Shown here in pieces: positions 8,218 to 18,473 of a stretch of DNA of 64,000 nt; within the stretch, counting starts at the first letter, position 1; each line of letters opens with the position of its first letter. Source of the DNA: Stentor roeselii (lineage: Eukaryota > Ciliophora > Heterotrichea > Heterotrichida > Stentoridae); assembly GCA_006503475.1 (NCBI GenBank), contig RSEH01000117.1, positions 62,001 to 126,000 of the forward strand, in the 5' to 3' direction. The notes under the pieces were generated by a model, which did no database searches, was not told the DNA's origin, and saw only the letters and a program-made list of their open reading frames with translations. A program made the translations under genes and the position numbers.

Positions 8218-11200
8218 ATGAGTGATTCAATCCCTTCCTGGTGCAAAGTGGGATACTATATCGACGCCAAAGACTCCATGAACGACTGGTGCGTAGCTTA
8301 TGTCACAGAAATAAATGAAAGTAACAAGACGATTACTGTTTACCATGATGGCTGGGGCAGAAGAACAACGACCTACCCTTCCCGCTCCTCGAAACTTGCT
8401 CCATTCCGCAAAAACACTTTAAAATACACTGGTCCTCGACGCGGTGCGATGCGAGACTGGGAAATCTCAGAAGCCGAGCTTGTTTATTTCCAGGACCACC
8501 TGAGTCAGCTGCTTTCTTCAAATCTTTCTTCAAGCGACGCATTTTTCATAACCCAGTTCTTAAGAGGCAAGTTGTTTATCTACATCGAGAACCTTCTTCT
8601 TTGCAACTACAAAATAAACAAGAAATTCTTACATCCAGTGGTTAACCTGTTTGGAAACACTGTTAAATTGATAGTCATGTGGCTTAAAAAGGCCCCGGAG
8701 CTCTTTCCTTTTTATTATAAAAGCTTGGCTCAGCCTGATCTTTATCTGGAAGACGCAAACACAGCCTTGTCACTTGCCTGGCCTGAACTGATGGACACTT
8801 TGAACAAGTTATTCGCGCTAGACGCGCGAGTTTCGGACTTCTTTCAAACTCACGACACGGTGCCTGAAGACTACGAGCCTAGCCCCTTAAGTCTCATGAC
8901 TGACAAGAAGTACTCAGATACTCTCATGTACATCATCAATTTATTCACTAAGGAAAAAGGCTTCGAAGCAGTGATTTCGATTTTAAAAGAAAAAGATGAA
9001 CAGAAAAGAGTCCCTTTTCCTTTCGTCGCTACGAACTTCTTGTATATTTTAGGACAGTTCTTTGAAAAGGACTTCTGGACAAGGTTTAATCAAGAAATGA
9101 CTTCTTCGATTTTGCAGAGAGTTGATATCATCTCAGAGGCTGAATTGAAGGACCTGAAACATGAAGATATTATTAAGGTCTTGTCAATGGTGAATGAAGA
9201 GAACTTGGAAGTGAAAAAATTGAGTTTTTACCTTAGAATGCTGAGATGCAACTATTTTGAAAAAAGGATCAAAGGTCTCACTGAAGTCAATTCAGTTGTC
9301 GAGTCTTTTGAGAAAAAAAATGAACTGAGTAAGTCCCGCATTACACGAGACGAGGTGAAAGACTGGATTATTTCGAACAACGTCTTAGACCTGGTCATCA
9401 ACGACCGTCCACACCCAGAACTGCTGAAACGTTCAAGCGTCATCATCAGGTTCCTCGCACAGAACAAGTCAATAGGCCCAAGTCATTTAGAAATGATTTG
9501 GACTTCAATGCAAGGAAAGCACGACTCTTACATCAGGGCGACTTATCAAGCTATTCTCGACTCAACCAACTACTTCTCAGAAGACCTTCACGATTTTTTA
9601 TATGAAAAAATAAAATCTGTTCCTTTACCAGCTTATGATGAAAGTTTTCTCAACTATGTAAAAGACTTCACATTACTCGCTCTTAACTTGGGCATCAGAA
9701 CTTCTCTTTACAGCAGAAAAGAATACAAAAAAGAATTCGGACTTGAAATCTTCGAAAGACTCATGCAAGACACCTGCCCTGTCGAGTCCTTCATTAAAAT
9801 TTCTTGCAAACACATCGCTGCTATCTTGGCAGGCCCCCTGATGACGAAAGTCCGCAGTGGACTTGTCATGAAGCTCCTGGTCCTCGTCAGTCAAAACGAT
9901 TCAGTGCCGCAGTCACTCGGGTTAATTTACAGAATTTTAAAAGGAATAAAAGACTCCAAGAAAATCGCTGGGGAACTTAAAACTTTGAATGAATCGAAAA
10001 ATTTAATTGAAACTGTTCAACAAACTTTTAACTTTTACTTGAAAATCACGGAAAATAACCAGGCTTGGGAAAAAGTCTTGAATGGACGAATGAGTCATTC
10101 GGAAAATTTGAGACTTCGACTGAAGTTTATTGAGTATATTGTCAATAATTCAGGAAATCACATCAAGTTAAGTCAAAGCTTGTTGGAAGACCTGTGGACT
10201 ACTCTTGGCCAAAGCAGGTTTTTCCCTGAAAGGACCTTGTTTTTCACCTGGGTCACTCGTGGGGTTAAGTCAAAACCGCTGCTAGACACTGAAAACATCG
10301 AGTTTTTATTTAAATCTGCGATAATGAACGATGAAAAATTCCCTTCAACAAACATGACAGAAGAGTCCTTCGAGTTCTTTAAATACGTTTTTATTTTATA
10401 CCACGCGCTTCATAAAAATATCGAAATCCAGTCAGGCAAGTTCAAATTCCGCCGGGCGAACCATCTTCAAGGTTTCGATAAACTTGTTTCAATCCAGTTG
10501 CAAAGCTCAGAGATTTCAGAAGACGTCGGAAAATTCATCATTTCTCTTCTTTTGCGTCATTTTACAGGCCTCGCTAGTCAAGCCGGGGTCCTTGTCGAAG
10601 AATTCACCGATTCACTTTTATCGATTTTACTTGAAAACAAAGACAACGACTCACTTGTAACGAGAGGTTTAAAGCTCTTCAAACAGCTTCTTGATGAGTC
10701 AGAAGCAAAGCCTTTCACACCGAACTCGTCTTGTTACATTCAAGAAGGCAACACGCGAGAGTTCTTCAAAGTCCACTACGACCAGACCTTGACTGTCAGG
10801 CACTTAAGGCAAGAAATCAGCAGAATGTTTAAAAAGCCCTTGGAAGGTGTGAGTTTTTTAACAAGTGACAAAAGGTTTTCAAGTGTTGATGATGATTTAA
10901 AGCTGAAGAACTTTAAACTCCATTGTTTGTCTGCTGAGTTCAAACAACCTGATTTCAAGGAATATAATCCATTGCCGGCTTTTGCCCAGAACCAAAAAGT
11001 GATGAAGTCACTTTTTGAACTGTTGAGCTGTTCAGATAAAACTTATCTTGACGTCGCTTGGAATTTGCTGGTCTCGCTTCCAGTCAATCAGCAACTGGAA
11101 GCAGCTTTTCAAGGATTAGACCAGCCTTTAAATCGCTTACTTGACCTTAAAAATATGTACAGATTGCTCTACCAGTTAAGAATCATTCAGAAATTAATGC

Positions 11201-14200
11201 AGGATCGGAAGTGGAAGCAAAAATTCTTAAAAAATGAAGGACTTGAAGTACTTGTTGATATCTTTCAAGATCAGGACTCGCCACCTTTAAGACAAGAAGC
11301 ACTTATTCGCACCTTTTCACAAGTTTTATCTCCAGCGTCTTTTAAAGGAAATGTTGAAAAATTTGTATCGTCATTTTTTAAAAGTTTAGCAGAAATCTCG
11401 AAAATCTCAGAAGATCTGAAAAATATTGAAGAACTTTCTGAATCTCTTGAAGAAATCATTCAGTTCTTAGAAGAAAACAACACCCAAGAACTTACTTCTT
11501 ATTTCCAGGCAAACCCTGTTGAAATGCAGGAACTTTTTAACCAACTTTTCTTCAAGTCTCAAAATGTCCTTTTCCGAAAATGTGTCAGGGAACAACTAGA
11601 GAAACTTTCAATGGTTTCAGGAATTTCCAGTAGTTTCTTCGACTTACTGTATCAATCACGACATCAAGCTTTAAAAAGCTCAAATGAAAACTACTGGAAA
11701 CTTTTTTCTTTTATCGTGAAAAACCTAACAAAAAAAGAAAAATCTGAAGAAAGAAAAACAATCGTCTCTGAACTAGTGACTTTCGTGAAAAACAGCGAAA
11801 GTGAAAAAACAGGTAGTTCAAAAAACGAGATCTTAGAAGGATCGCTTCACCTCCTCACTGTTTCTTGGATGTCTTCATTTGAAGTCACTACCGAGCTAAA
11901 AGACCTATTTTTAAACCGCGGGCTCTTCGAAATTCCTGACATTTTCGGTCAATCTCTTTCATGTCCTCCTCTTTGCAAGCACCCTGAGACCCGCTCTTCA
12001 GCTTTTAAGCTTGTTTTAGAGTTTTGCAAGACAAGTCCACATTTTCTATCAAGTCTCGTGAAAGACCTTGACAAGTTCCATGAAGAAGCTGATTGGCGTG
12101 GGTGGAGAAGGGCGGATTGGCTGATTTCTGCGAATTCGAAGGAAAAGAGCCAGTCGGGCCTTGTGGGTCTGAAGAACTTGGGAAGTACTTGTTATATGAA
12201 CTCCATGTTGCAGCAGATCTTCATGATTGAGAGTTTTCGCAAAGGGATCCTGGCAGCTGAGTGTCCTGTGAAAGAAGACTCGATGCTTTACCAGTTGCAG
12301 TATTTGTTTTCATCTCTGCAATTCACTGTCAGACAATACGTGAATACCAAACCTTTCGCTGGCACTATCAAGGACTACGAAGGCAACCCCATTAACGTGA
12401 ATGAACAAATGGACGTTGATGAATTTTTCAATTATTTTATGGATAAACTTGAAGGGTGGCTCAAGGACTCACCTTCTAAAAATCTTATCAAAAATCACTT
12501 CGGAGGCATGCAAGTCACTGAGTTGATTGGAAAGGACTGCACTCATCGCAGTGAACGATATGAACCTTTTCTTACTGTTTCTGTTGAAGTTAAAAATAAA
12601 AAATCGCTCTTGGAAGGACTTGAAAGTTTCGTTGCGGGTGAGATGTTAGAAGGTGAAAACGCTTATCAATGTGATCACTGTGAAGCTAAAGTCAGGGCGA
12701 TTAGAAGGGTCTGTTTGAAGCACCTGCCGAATTTCTTGATTTTTGCCTTGAGACGCTTCGAGTTTGACTTTGAGACGATGAATAGAGTTAAGTTGAATGA
12801 CTTCTGCGAATTTCCCTTGGAAATCGACCTCGAGCCTTACACCCAGGAAGGCCTTGACCGTGCGGAAAAAGAGAAAGAACGAGACAAGGGGATCAACAAG
12901 GAGGCGATTCCTAGGCGGTTTAACGATGATTATTATCATTATAAGTTAAGAGGAATCGTGATTCACGCGGGAACGGCTGATTGTGGGCATTATTACTCTT
13001 ATATTCAGGATAAAATGAAGAAATGGTTTGAATTTAATGATGTATGGGTTAAAGACTTCGACTCCGCAGACATACCTGATGAATGCTTCGGAGGAGAAGA
13101 AAAATTCAGCTGGTCCTCTTTTCTTACTAACACCCAAAACGTCGGAATCAGGGAAAAATGTGGAAATGCTTATCTTTTATTTTATGAAAGAACTGGAACC
13201 TACCAGGTCAGGAACAATGATGAAGAAGTCCTGGAAACCACTTCGCTTTTCTATGAAAATCCTCAACAAACTGAACATCTCGACTTGATTCGAAAGGAAA
13301 ATCAAGTTTATTGGAGAAATAAACTCGTCTTCGCACCTGAGTACTCCCGATTTATCAAATCTTTAACTGAAATCGAAGACATGCCTTTCAAATTCGTTAC
13401 CAAGTTCTTTTTAACCATCATGATTCGCACAAAGGAAAAAAGAGAAGAACTTGTCCAGGTTTATGAGAAACTTGAAGAAAAACTTCAAAAAAGCTCTGAA
13501 CTTTCAGGATGGTTCGTCGAAATGATCAGTGTTGAAGGTGTTTGTCAAGAACTTCTACTTTTCGCTCCTTTGATTTTAATGAGAAAAATGATTTTAGGAC
13601 TAGTGAAGACTGCCTTTAAACATGCAGATTTGTCTATATGTGAAGGAGCGATGTTAAGAATGTTGAAGCTTTTGCCGATTTCAACGAAAGAGTTCACCAG
13701 GAACTTTGCCCAATTTCACGAAACTTTAAGATACGCGGTGACTTCCTGTGAGTCGTTGATATCAAAGTACAAAGTTCTAAACATTATCATCAAGTTCCTC
13801 ACCAGGTCTCGATTTAAAGTCCCAATGTCTCCAGACCCAGTTCACAAAGACATCTATTTAGGTTACGACATTTTCACTCACCCCGACGTCGAAAGACAAG
13901 AAATGTTTTACTCAGAGCCGCGATGTTGCACTTTAGGCCACCTCTTTCATCTTCTCTGGCTTTTCCACGAGAAAATCCCTAAAAAATACAGAGACCTGTT
14001 GAAAACCACAGAAGTTTACGAGGACTTCTTGAAACAAGCGGATAATAAAATCATGTTAAAATACATGGCAAGACTTTACTCTGAGCTCTTTCAAAATGAC
14101 GTTCAAGGAACTTCGAATTTCATTAAAAAAATCGTCGAGTTCAGTCATCAGCAGGACTCAAGTCGCAAGCATCTTTACAACAAGTTATTTACGCCGTTGT

Positions 14201-14742
14201 TGATGAAAGGTTCTGCTGAGATTACTCGGTTTTTCTTGACTTGGAAGGCAAAACAACTCAAGTCTAGCAGAGTTTTTGTTGACTTTGAAGGAAATATCGT
14301 TTATTTGTTGGGATTGTGTTATAGGTCAAGGGAATTTCAGCAGGTCTTCCGTGATCATAGTGATGTTTGTGCTGTTATTGAGAAGTGGATCAAGGAACAA
14401 TTAGCTTATTCCCATGGGTCTTCCAGGATTCCTTCTTTTGAAGATAATAAAGGCAGTGTTAGGAATTTGAGTGCAAAGTTTAATAAGGTGGTCAAAGGAG
14501 ATGACTTGTTTACTCCTGGGTTTAAAGACTCGGATGATGATTTAGATGAGGAAAAGATTCAAAAGGGTAGAATTGTTGAGATTTATGATTCACAGACACA
14601 ACAGTGGGTCAAGGCGACTATTAGACAGAGGATTGGAGACTTGCTTTATCTCACTTATAGAAATAGTGAGGGATCTGATAATTCTTGTCTTCGGGATATT
14701 TATGCTGATGAAAAATCGGACTGTGTCATGGGATTGAATTAG
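8218..14742 (+). CDS. giant ubiquitin-specific protease, USP9X/USP24/USP34 group
   Basis: This 2174-aa deubiquitinase is encoded without an intron. The C19 peptidase domain has its Cys box GLKNLGSTCYMN with the nucleophile at Cys1325, the EQMDVDEFF segment, a zinc-type CDHCEAK turn and the His box IHAGTADCGHYYSYI with His1591. A following FND supplies the polar residue. The catalytic site looks intact. The roughly 1300-residue N-terminal part is helical, HEAT/ARM-like, with an internal ubiquitin-like stretch around residues 840-905 (LTVRHLRQEI). That is the arrangement of the USP9X/24/34 group. Tudor-like segments lie near both ends (about 8-60 and 2110-2170). I placed the start at the ATG at 8218; the frame is open further upstream but has no other ATG. 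Confidence 0.9.
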   Translation: MSDSIPSWCKVGYYIDAKDSMNDWCVAYVTEINESNKTITVYHDGWGRRTTTYPSRSSKLAPFRKNTLKYTGPRRGAMRDWEISEAELVYFQDHLSQLLSSNLSSSDAFFITQFLRGKLFIYIENLLLCNYKINKKFLHPVVNLFGNTVKLIVMWLKKAPELFPFYYKSLAQPDLYLEDANTALSLAWPELMDTLNKLFALDARVSDFFQTHDTVPEDYEPSPLSLMTDKKYSDTLMYIINLFTKEKGFEAVISILKEKDEQKRVPFPFVATNFLYILGQFFEKDFWTRFNQEMTSSILQRVDIISEAELKDLKHEDIIKVLSMVNEENLEVKKLSFYLRMLRCNYFEKRIKGLTEVNSVVESFEKKNELSKSRITRDEVKDWIISNNVLDLVINDRPHPELLKRSSVIIRFLAQNKSIGPSHLEMIWTSMQGKHDSYIRATYQAILDSTNYFSEDLHDFLYEKIKSVPLPAYDESFLNYVKDFTLLALNLGIRTSLYSRKEYKKEFGLEIFERLMQDTCPVESFIKISCKHIAAILAGPLMTKVRSGLVMKLLVLVSQNDSVPQSLGLIYRILKGIKDSKKIAGELKTLNESKNLIETVQQTFNFYLKITENNQAWEKVLNGRMSHSENLRLRLKFIEYIVNNSGNHIKLSQSLLEDLWTTLGQSRFFPERTLFFTWVTRGVKSKPLLDTENIEFLFKSAIMNDEKFPSTNMTEESFEFFKYVFILYHALHKNIEIQSGKFKFRRANHLQGFDKLVSIQLQSSEISEDVGKFIISLLLRHFTGLASQAGVLVEEFTDSLLSILLENKDNDSLVTRGLKLFKQLLDESEAKPFTPNSSCYIQEGNTREFFKVHYDQTLTVRHLRQEISRMFKKPLEGVSFLTSDKRFSSVDDDLKLKNFKLHCLSAEFKQPDFKEYNPLPAFAQNQKVMKSLFELLSCSDKTYLDVAWNLLVSLPVNQQLEAAFQGLDQPLNRLLDLKNMYRLLYQLRIIQKLMQDRKWKQKFLKNEGLEVLVDIFQDQDSPPLRQEALIRTFSQVLSPASFKGNVEKFVSSFFKSLAEISKISEDLKNIEELSESLEEIIQFLEENNTQELTSYFQANPVEMQELFNQLFFKSQNVLFRKCVREQLEKLSMVSGISSSFFDLLYQSRHQALKSSNENYWKLFSFIVKNLTKKEKSEERKTIVSELVTFVKNSESEKTGSSKNEILEGSLHLLTVSWMSSFEVTTELKDLFLNRGLFEIPDIFGQSLSCPPLCKHPETRSSAFKLVLEFCKTSPHFLSSLVKDLDKFHEEADWRGWRRADWLISANSKEKSQSGLVGLKNLGSTCYMNSMLQQIFMIESFRKGILAAECPVKEDSMLYQLQYLFSSLQFTVRQYVNTKPFAGTIKDYEGNPINVNEQMDVDEFFNYFMDKLEGWLKDSPSKNLIKNHFGGMQVTELIGKDCTHRSERYEPFLTVSVEVKNKKSLLEGLESFVAGEMLEGENAYQCDHCEAKVRAIRRVCLKHLPNFLIFALRRFEFDFETMNRVKLNDFCEFPLEIDLEPYTQEGLDRAEKEKERDKGINKEAIPRRFNDDYYHYKLRGIVIHAGTADCGHYYSYIQDKMKKWFEFNDVWVKDFDSADIPDECFGGEEKFSWSSFLTNTQNVGIREKCGNAYLLFYERTGTYQVRNNDEEVLETTSLFYENPQQTEHLDLIRKENQVYWRNKLVFAPEYSRFIKSLTEIEDMPFKFVTKFFLTIMIRTKEKREELVQVYEKLEEKLQKSSELSGWFVEMISVEGVCQELLLFAPLILMRKMILGLVKTAFKHADLSICEGAMLRMLKLLPISTKEFTRNFAQFHETLRYAVTSCESLISKYKVLNIIIKFLTRSRFKVPMSPDPVHKDIYLGYDIFTHPDVERQEMFYSEPRCCTLGHLFHLLWLFHEKIPKKYRDLLKTTEVYEDFLKQADNKIMLKYMARLYSELFQNDVQGTSNFIKKIVEFSHQQDSSRKHLYNKLFTPLLMKGSAEITRFFLTWKAKQLKSSRVFVDFEGNIVYLLGLCYRSREFQQVFRDHSDVCAVIEKWIKEQLAYSHGSSRIPSFEDNKGSVRNLSAKFNKVVKGDDLFTPGFKDSDDDLDEEKIQKGRIVEIYDSQTQQWVKATIRQRIGDLLYLTYRNSEGSDNSCLRDIYADEKSDCVMGLN

Positions 14743-15108
14743 AGTTAATGCTATTAATTAGGTTTGGTTATTTATATGAAGATTAGATAGGATAATGATG
14801 GATTTTATTTGATTTTTTATTGGTACTTGATGATCGTGCTTAAGTGATAGATTTAGATTTAATGATCATAACATCCTCAAACATCTCAAGAATCTTCAAA
14901 CAAAATATTAATCAATCGATAAACCAAAAATGTAAACTTTTCTTTAAAAAAACTCATAATATAGACACTCCAAAACCCAATCATCAAATAAACTACCTCA
15001 ATTCTCCAAAAAATCCTAAAAACCAATAACCCCTATCATCCCAAACCCACTCTCTCCTCCAAAATCCAATCAATCCACTCAAACTTCAAACCCCTTATTC
15101 GACCTACA
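14743..15108. other. convergent 3' intergenic region
   Basis: This 366-bp region lies between two converging genes. It is G/T-rich next to the plus-strand stop and A/C-rich next to the minus-strand stop, so both 3' flanks are G/T-rich on their own coding strands. No gene or repeat is seen. Confidence 0.5.
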
Positions 15109-15651
15109 TTAACTTAAAGGTGAGTAGTTGTACTCCGCTTTATTATGCATGATAATCCTATTCTCCACAAAGTAAAAACTATCAGATTTCGTTTCCCAGG
15201 GAGCAGCAATCATTTCCGCTTTAACACTTTCAGGAACCGAGGGCATTTCATAAATAACTTCCCATGTGTTGCGAGTTCCAGGAATACAAAAGTCAAGATT
15301 GAAGTCGAAGCTCTTCAACAAGGTAGACCTAAAATAATGTCTTTCAATCATTCTAAAGTTTCGAACTTCTTTTCCACCCACTTTAAAGCCGATGGTGCTT
15401 CCGAGTGCAGTGAGATTCAAGAAGTCAGGTCCGAGGTGATACTTGATAGTGCGGATTGAGTCGTCTTCGACGAGTTCTCGTTGATCTTCTTCTTCTTCGC
15501 TCGCCACCTCGAAAAGAACAGTCCCACTTTCCAGGTCTCGCACTTTGAAGTAAACGAATTCAATTCCGTAGATGTTCGCTGACAAGGGACATAAGAACCT
15601 TTCGGTGGCTTCTGTTAAGGAACTTACGTATTCTGGAGTTATCTCATCCAT
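15109..15651 (-). CDS. UNC119: UNC119 lipid-binding chaperone
   Basis: This 180-aa protein matches UNC119 along its whole length. It begins with the ITPExV...FLCP...NIYGIEFVYFKVRD block, continues with the FKVGG...NFRMIERHYFR and LLKSFDF blocks, and ends with SDSFYFVxNxxxMHNKAEYNY. The immunoglobulin-like beta sandwich binds myristoylated N-termini and, with ARL3, delivers lipidated cargo such as G-alpha subunits and NPHP3 to cilia. Stentor-type cells are densely ciliated, so the same role is plausible. A short acidic loop (EEEEDQRELVEDD, about 51-63) stands where animal UNC119 is also variable. It lacks the long disordered N-terminus of vertebrate UNC119A, as expected for protist copies. Confidence 0.95.
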   Translation of the reverse strand: MDEITPEYVSSLTEATERFLCPLSANIYGIEFVYFKVRDLESGTVLFEVASEEEEDQRELVEDDSIRTIKYHLGPDFLNLTALGSTIGFKVGGKEVRNFRMIERHYFRSTLLKSFDFNLDFCIPGTRNTWEVIYEMPSVPESVKAEMIAAPWETKSDSFYFVENRIIMHNKAEYNYSPLS

Positions 15652-16251
15652 TTAATTTGATAAGCGACTTTCATGGAAATATGGACTTGGAAATAGCCTG
15701 GAGGGAAGGAAGGGGTGAAGAATGTGGGATTGTGATTGGATTAGGGTAAGGGGAAGTTTTAGGTGGAGGGATTGGATCTGATGATTAAGGGGTTTATGGC
15801 GTTGGGTTTTCTTTTGTTCGAGGTTTAATCAAGGAATTGTTGGATTTTTGAGATTTTTGGGGAAGTCACTGAATATTTCATTGTAAGGCTTGAGTTTTGT
15901 GATGAGGATTCTGATTTGGCTGGAGGATTTTTGGATTGATTTTAGGGTTTCTCATTTGGAGCGACTATTGTGATGGGTGGATTGCTCATATTGACTTTTA
16001 GTTTTACTCTAAAACTTCTAAAAAATAACTAAGAAAATCCTCCTGTTACCGAACTCTGAGTTTAAGTTTGTCTATAAATAACAGAATAATCGACAAATAT
16101 ATTGACCTGTGCCTCTAAACCACTTAATGGCTTTTTAAGCCTATCCTAAAAGTTTACCTAACCTAAGAAATTAAATTCGAGCCAAACATTTGACTGAATC
16201 AAACTCGTTTGGAGCGAAACCAAAACTGTCTTAAAATCCCTAAGTTTATAC
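15652..16251. other. 600-bp intergenic region
   Basis: No gene is seen. The left half, upstream of UNC119, is G/T-rich on the plus strand (A/C-rich on the coding strand). The right half is A/T-rich with more A and C on the plus strand. No RNA gene, terminal repeat or tandem array was found by eye. Confidence 0.5.
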
Positions 16252-16482
16252 TTATCTTCGATCACGATCAGGGTCAGTAATCAAGAACTTGGCATAAAGA
16301 AGAGAGTCTCGTCCATTATCCATGTAAACCATCGCATAAACTGTAGCAAATACGATCAAAACCAAGACAATAGGAAGCCAAATGCAAATTTGATAGAGTC
16401 CAACATCAGGGCTCTTGTCATTGGTGACTTCTGCGTAAACATTAACTAGTGAGATAAACAAGGCTAGCAGCGATTTCACCAT
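16252..16482 (-). CDS. mini ATP6AP2-like V-ATPase accessory membrane protein, 76 aa
   Basis: The predicted protein has a signal peptide (about 1-17), a lumenal segment of about 13 residues, one membrane helix (about 32-53) and a short basic tail. After the helix comes YMDNGRDSLLYAKFLI. This resembles the end of the animal (pro)renin receptor ATP6AP2, whose helix is followed by N-M-D-P-G-Y-D-S-I-I-Y. That C-terminal fragment is the part of ATP6AP2 that sits in the V-ATPase c-ring. I infer that this gene encodes only that functional stub, without the large ectodomain. The short length makes the match less certain. The presence of V-ATPase subunit d elsewhere in the window does not by itself support the call. 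Confidence 0.6.
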   Translation of the reverse strand: MVKSLLALFISLVNVYAEVTNDKSPDVGLYQICIWLPIVLVLIVFATVYAMVYMDNGRDSLLYAKFLITDPDRDRR

Positions 16483-16556
16483 ATAATAATTGTAATAATC
16501 TTTGGTCCTGCTTGAAAATCTTAATAATCCAGTTAAACTTCATCCAAACTATTAAC

Positions 16557-18473
16557 TTAATCAGAGTCCAGGTCTTCCTGAGACTTCGAATGTTTGAACT
16601 CCGAAGTCCTCTTCGACTTCATCTTCCCGATTTGGCTGAACTTGTCCCCGATTGGCATGACAAGGCCCTTCATCATCTGCAAGATGCAGAAGTCCCCGTA
16701 AAAAATGTTAGGCACTTCCAATTCACGCTTATCGAAATAAGCTGAGTCTAGAGATCCTTGAAAGATTTTGTGTTTTTTTAAACCTGGATTAGGCTCTGGA
16801 AGCTCTAAAATGCTTTTTCGGTAGTCTTCTAGAAGTAAAATTCCTGTATCTGCTGTGAATTTCTTGCAAACCTGGTTTTTTTGACTGTCTTGAAACTCGC
16901 CGAAATGATGAAAAATTGATTTGAAGAGCTTTTTTGTAGAGATTCTTGAAGTGAGGGTTAAATGATTTTCTTCTTCTTTGAGACTCTTGCTGGAGCCTTG
17001 GAACTTTTCACAAAGCATTAAAAATCTGAGAGAGTTTTCTGCTTTTTTCTCATAACTTTCAATAAATTCTTTAAAACAATTCCCAGAAAACAACTCATTC
17101 CAAAAGTCTTCAATCTGACAATTCGAGCATTTTTTTACTTTCTGCATGAAAAGGTCTTTTTGGAATTCAAGTCCAGAAAGTGCCTGGTCAATAAGAAACT
17201 TAGGAAAATCTGAAAGATTTTCAAGAAAAACACAGAAAAAGACTTTTCTTACAAGTTCGACGAAGAGTCGACTTTTATTTTTAAAAGACCTTTCATCTGC
17301 CAGTCGTCTGACCTGTTTGAAGAAGTGAGTTTCGTTGATTGCCTTTTCAAGAGAAGTCATTCGATAAATGTTTAGCCTTTCAGGGTCGACATAATAGTGC
17401 GCCTTTAAATACTGCAGCTTTTGCCCGAGTCTCGCTCGGAAACAGTCGCACAAGACCAGGTCCTTCGAAAGACTCAAAAAGTTTGAATCAATATTCAGGA
17501 GGTTCAGGTCACTGTCAATCATTTTAAAGTCCTCGAAAGTCTTCTTCCCAGGACTCAAGCCTACTATCAAAGGTTTGTTGCTTAAAAGTGAAGGCAACTC
17601 ATTTGGGTCAATGATCGGAATGCAGAACTGGGAAGGCTTGAAAGGAAAAACAAGTGAAACAAAAGCTTGCATCACGAGATAGATGTTATAAGAATTCGCA
17701 CTCATGAGAACTACTGACTTCTCCAGTAAAATACATTCCCAAATAGCGATAATATTCTTGATATCCAATAAATCCATCAAAATCGCGATGCAACTTTCAT
17801 AATTCCCGATATTTTCATTGTTTTCTCGTGGAACTTCTATCTTCTGTCGACCGATCTCGAAGAAAAGTCGAACACCCGGTGCAGGGGCCATCAAATCATT
17901 AAGCAAAAAAACCAGTCCTTTCAAAAACTCGACACTGACGATGCAGTTATTCCAGAACCCTTCAAAAGAATGTAAAGAACTGTAAAAGTTTTTTAAGATC
18001 TTTCTGAATAAATCGATTTCTTTTGAACTGGTTTTCAAGCAAAATACGATTTCAGTGAAAAATTCGAGTTCTTTTTCTTCTGGTCCTTCCACTGCATTAC
18101 TCACGAAATCCATAAAACCTGGAAGGTTTCTTCGTTCTTTTGTCAGTTCGAGTATTGTTGGAGAGATCTTCTCGAAGAGTCTTAAACAGTGGAAGTATTC
18201 TGTTTTACCTGAAGAGTCTGTCAAGGAATTTGAGTAAAAAACTGGAAACTTTGGAGATTTTAACAGTTTTAACTCGAATGGGTGGAAAATCGCGTTTAGG
18301 ATGTGGTTTGAGAGATTTGATGAAACTGGCAACTGAGCGATTATCTCTGGCTTGCCGGTTAGAATGTCGTCTAGAAACATGTTTCTGAGGGTTTTAGGTG
18401 AGAGACCCATGATGAAAACAGTTTGAACTAAAGGATTTCCCTTAATCAAAAATTGTTCTGCATTGAATTCCAT
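16557..18473 (-). CDS. DENN-domain protein, candidate Rab GEF
   Basis: The protein has 638 aa. The central DENN core is clear at about 235-300. It has a helix with LEKSVVLMSANSYNIYLVMQAFVSL, then the loop PFKPSQFCIPIIDPNELPSLL, then IVGLS and a DSDLN segment. The N-terminal region (about 1-140) fits an upstream uDENN lobe, with FHCLRLFEK. The part after residue 340 is helical, as in dDENN regions. DENN proteins exchange GDP for GTP on Rab GTPases; which Rab is targeted cannot be told. The tail is Lys/Ser-rich and disordered. The start codon faces the PPP4R4-like gene across only 62 bp, and the stop lies 74 bp before the ATP6AP2-like gene on the same strand. Confidence 0.8.
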   Translation of the reverse strand: MEFNAEQFLIKGNPLVQTVFIMGLSPKTLRNMFLDDILTGKPEIIAQLPVSSNLSNHILNAIFHPFELKLLKSPKFPVFYSNSLTDSSGKTEYFHCLRLFEKISPTILELTKERRNLPGFMDFVSNAVEGPEEKELEFFTEIVFCLKTSSKEIDLFRKILKNFYSSLHSFEGFWNNCIVSVEFLKGLVFLLNDLMAPAPGVRLFFEIGRQKIEVPRENNENIGNYESCIAILMDLLDIKNIIAIWECILLEKSVVLMSANSYNIYLVMQAFVSLVFPFKPSQFCIPIIDPNELPSLLSNKPLIVGLSPGKKTFEDFKMIDSDLNLLNIDSNFLSLSKDLVLCDCFRARLGQKLQYLKAHYYVDPERLNIYRMTSLEKAINETHFFKQVRRLADERSFKNKSRLFVELVRKVFFCVFLENLSDFPKFLIDQALSGLEFQKDLFMQKVKKCSNCQIEDFWNELFSGNCFKEFIESYEKKAENSLRFLMLCEKFQGSSKSLKEEENHLTLTSRISTKKLFKSIFHHFGEFQDSQKNQVCKKFTADTGILLLEDYRKSILELPEPNPGLKKHKIFQGSLDSAYFDKRELEVPNIFYGDFCILQMMKGLVMPIGDKFSQIGKMKSKRTSEFKHSKSQEDLDSD

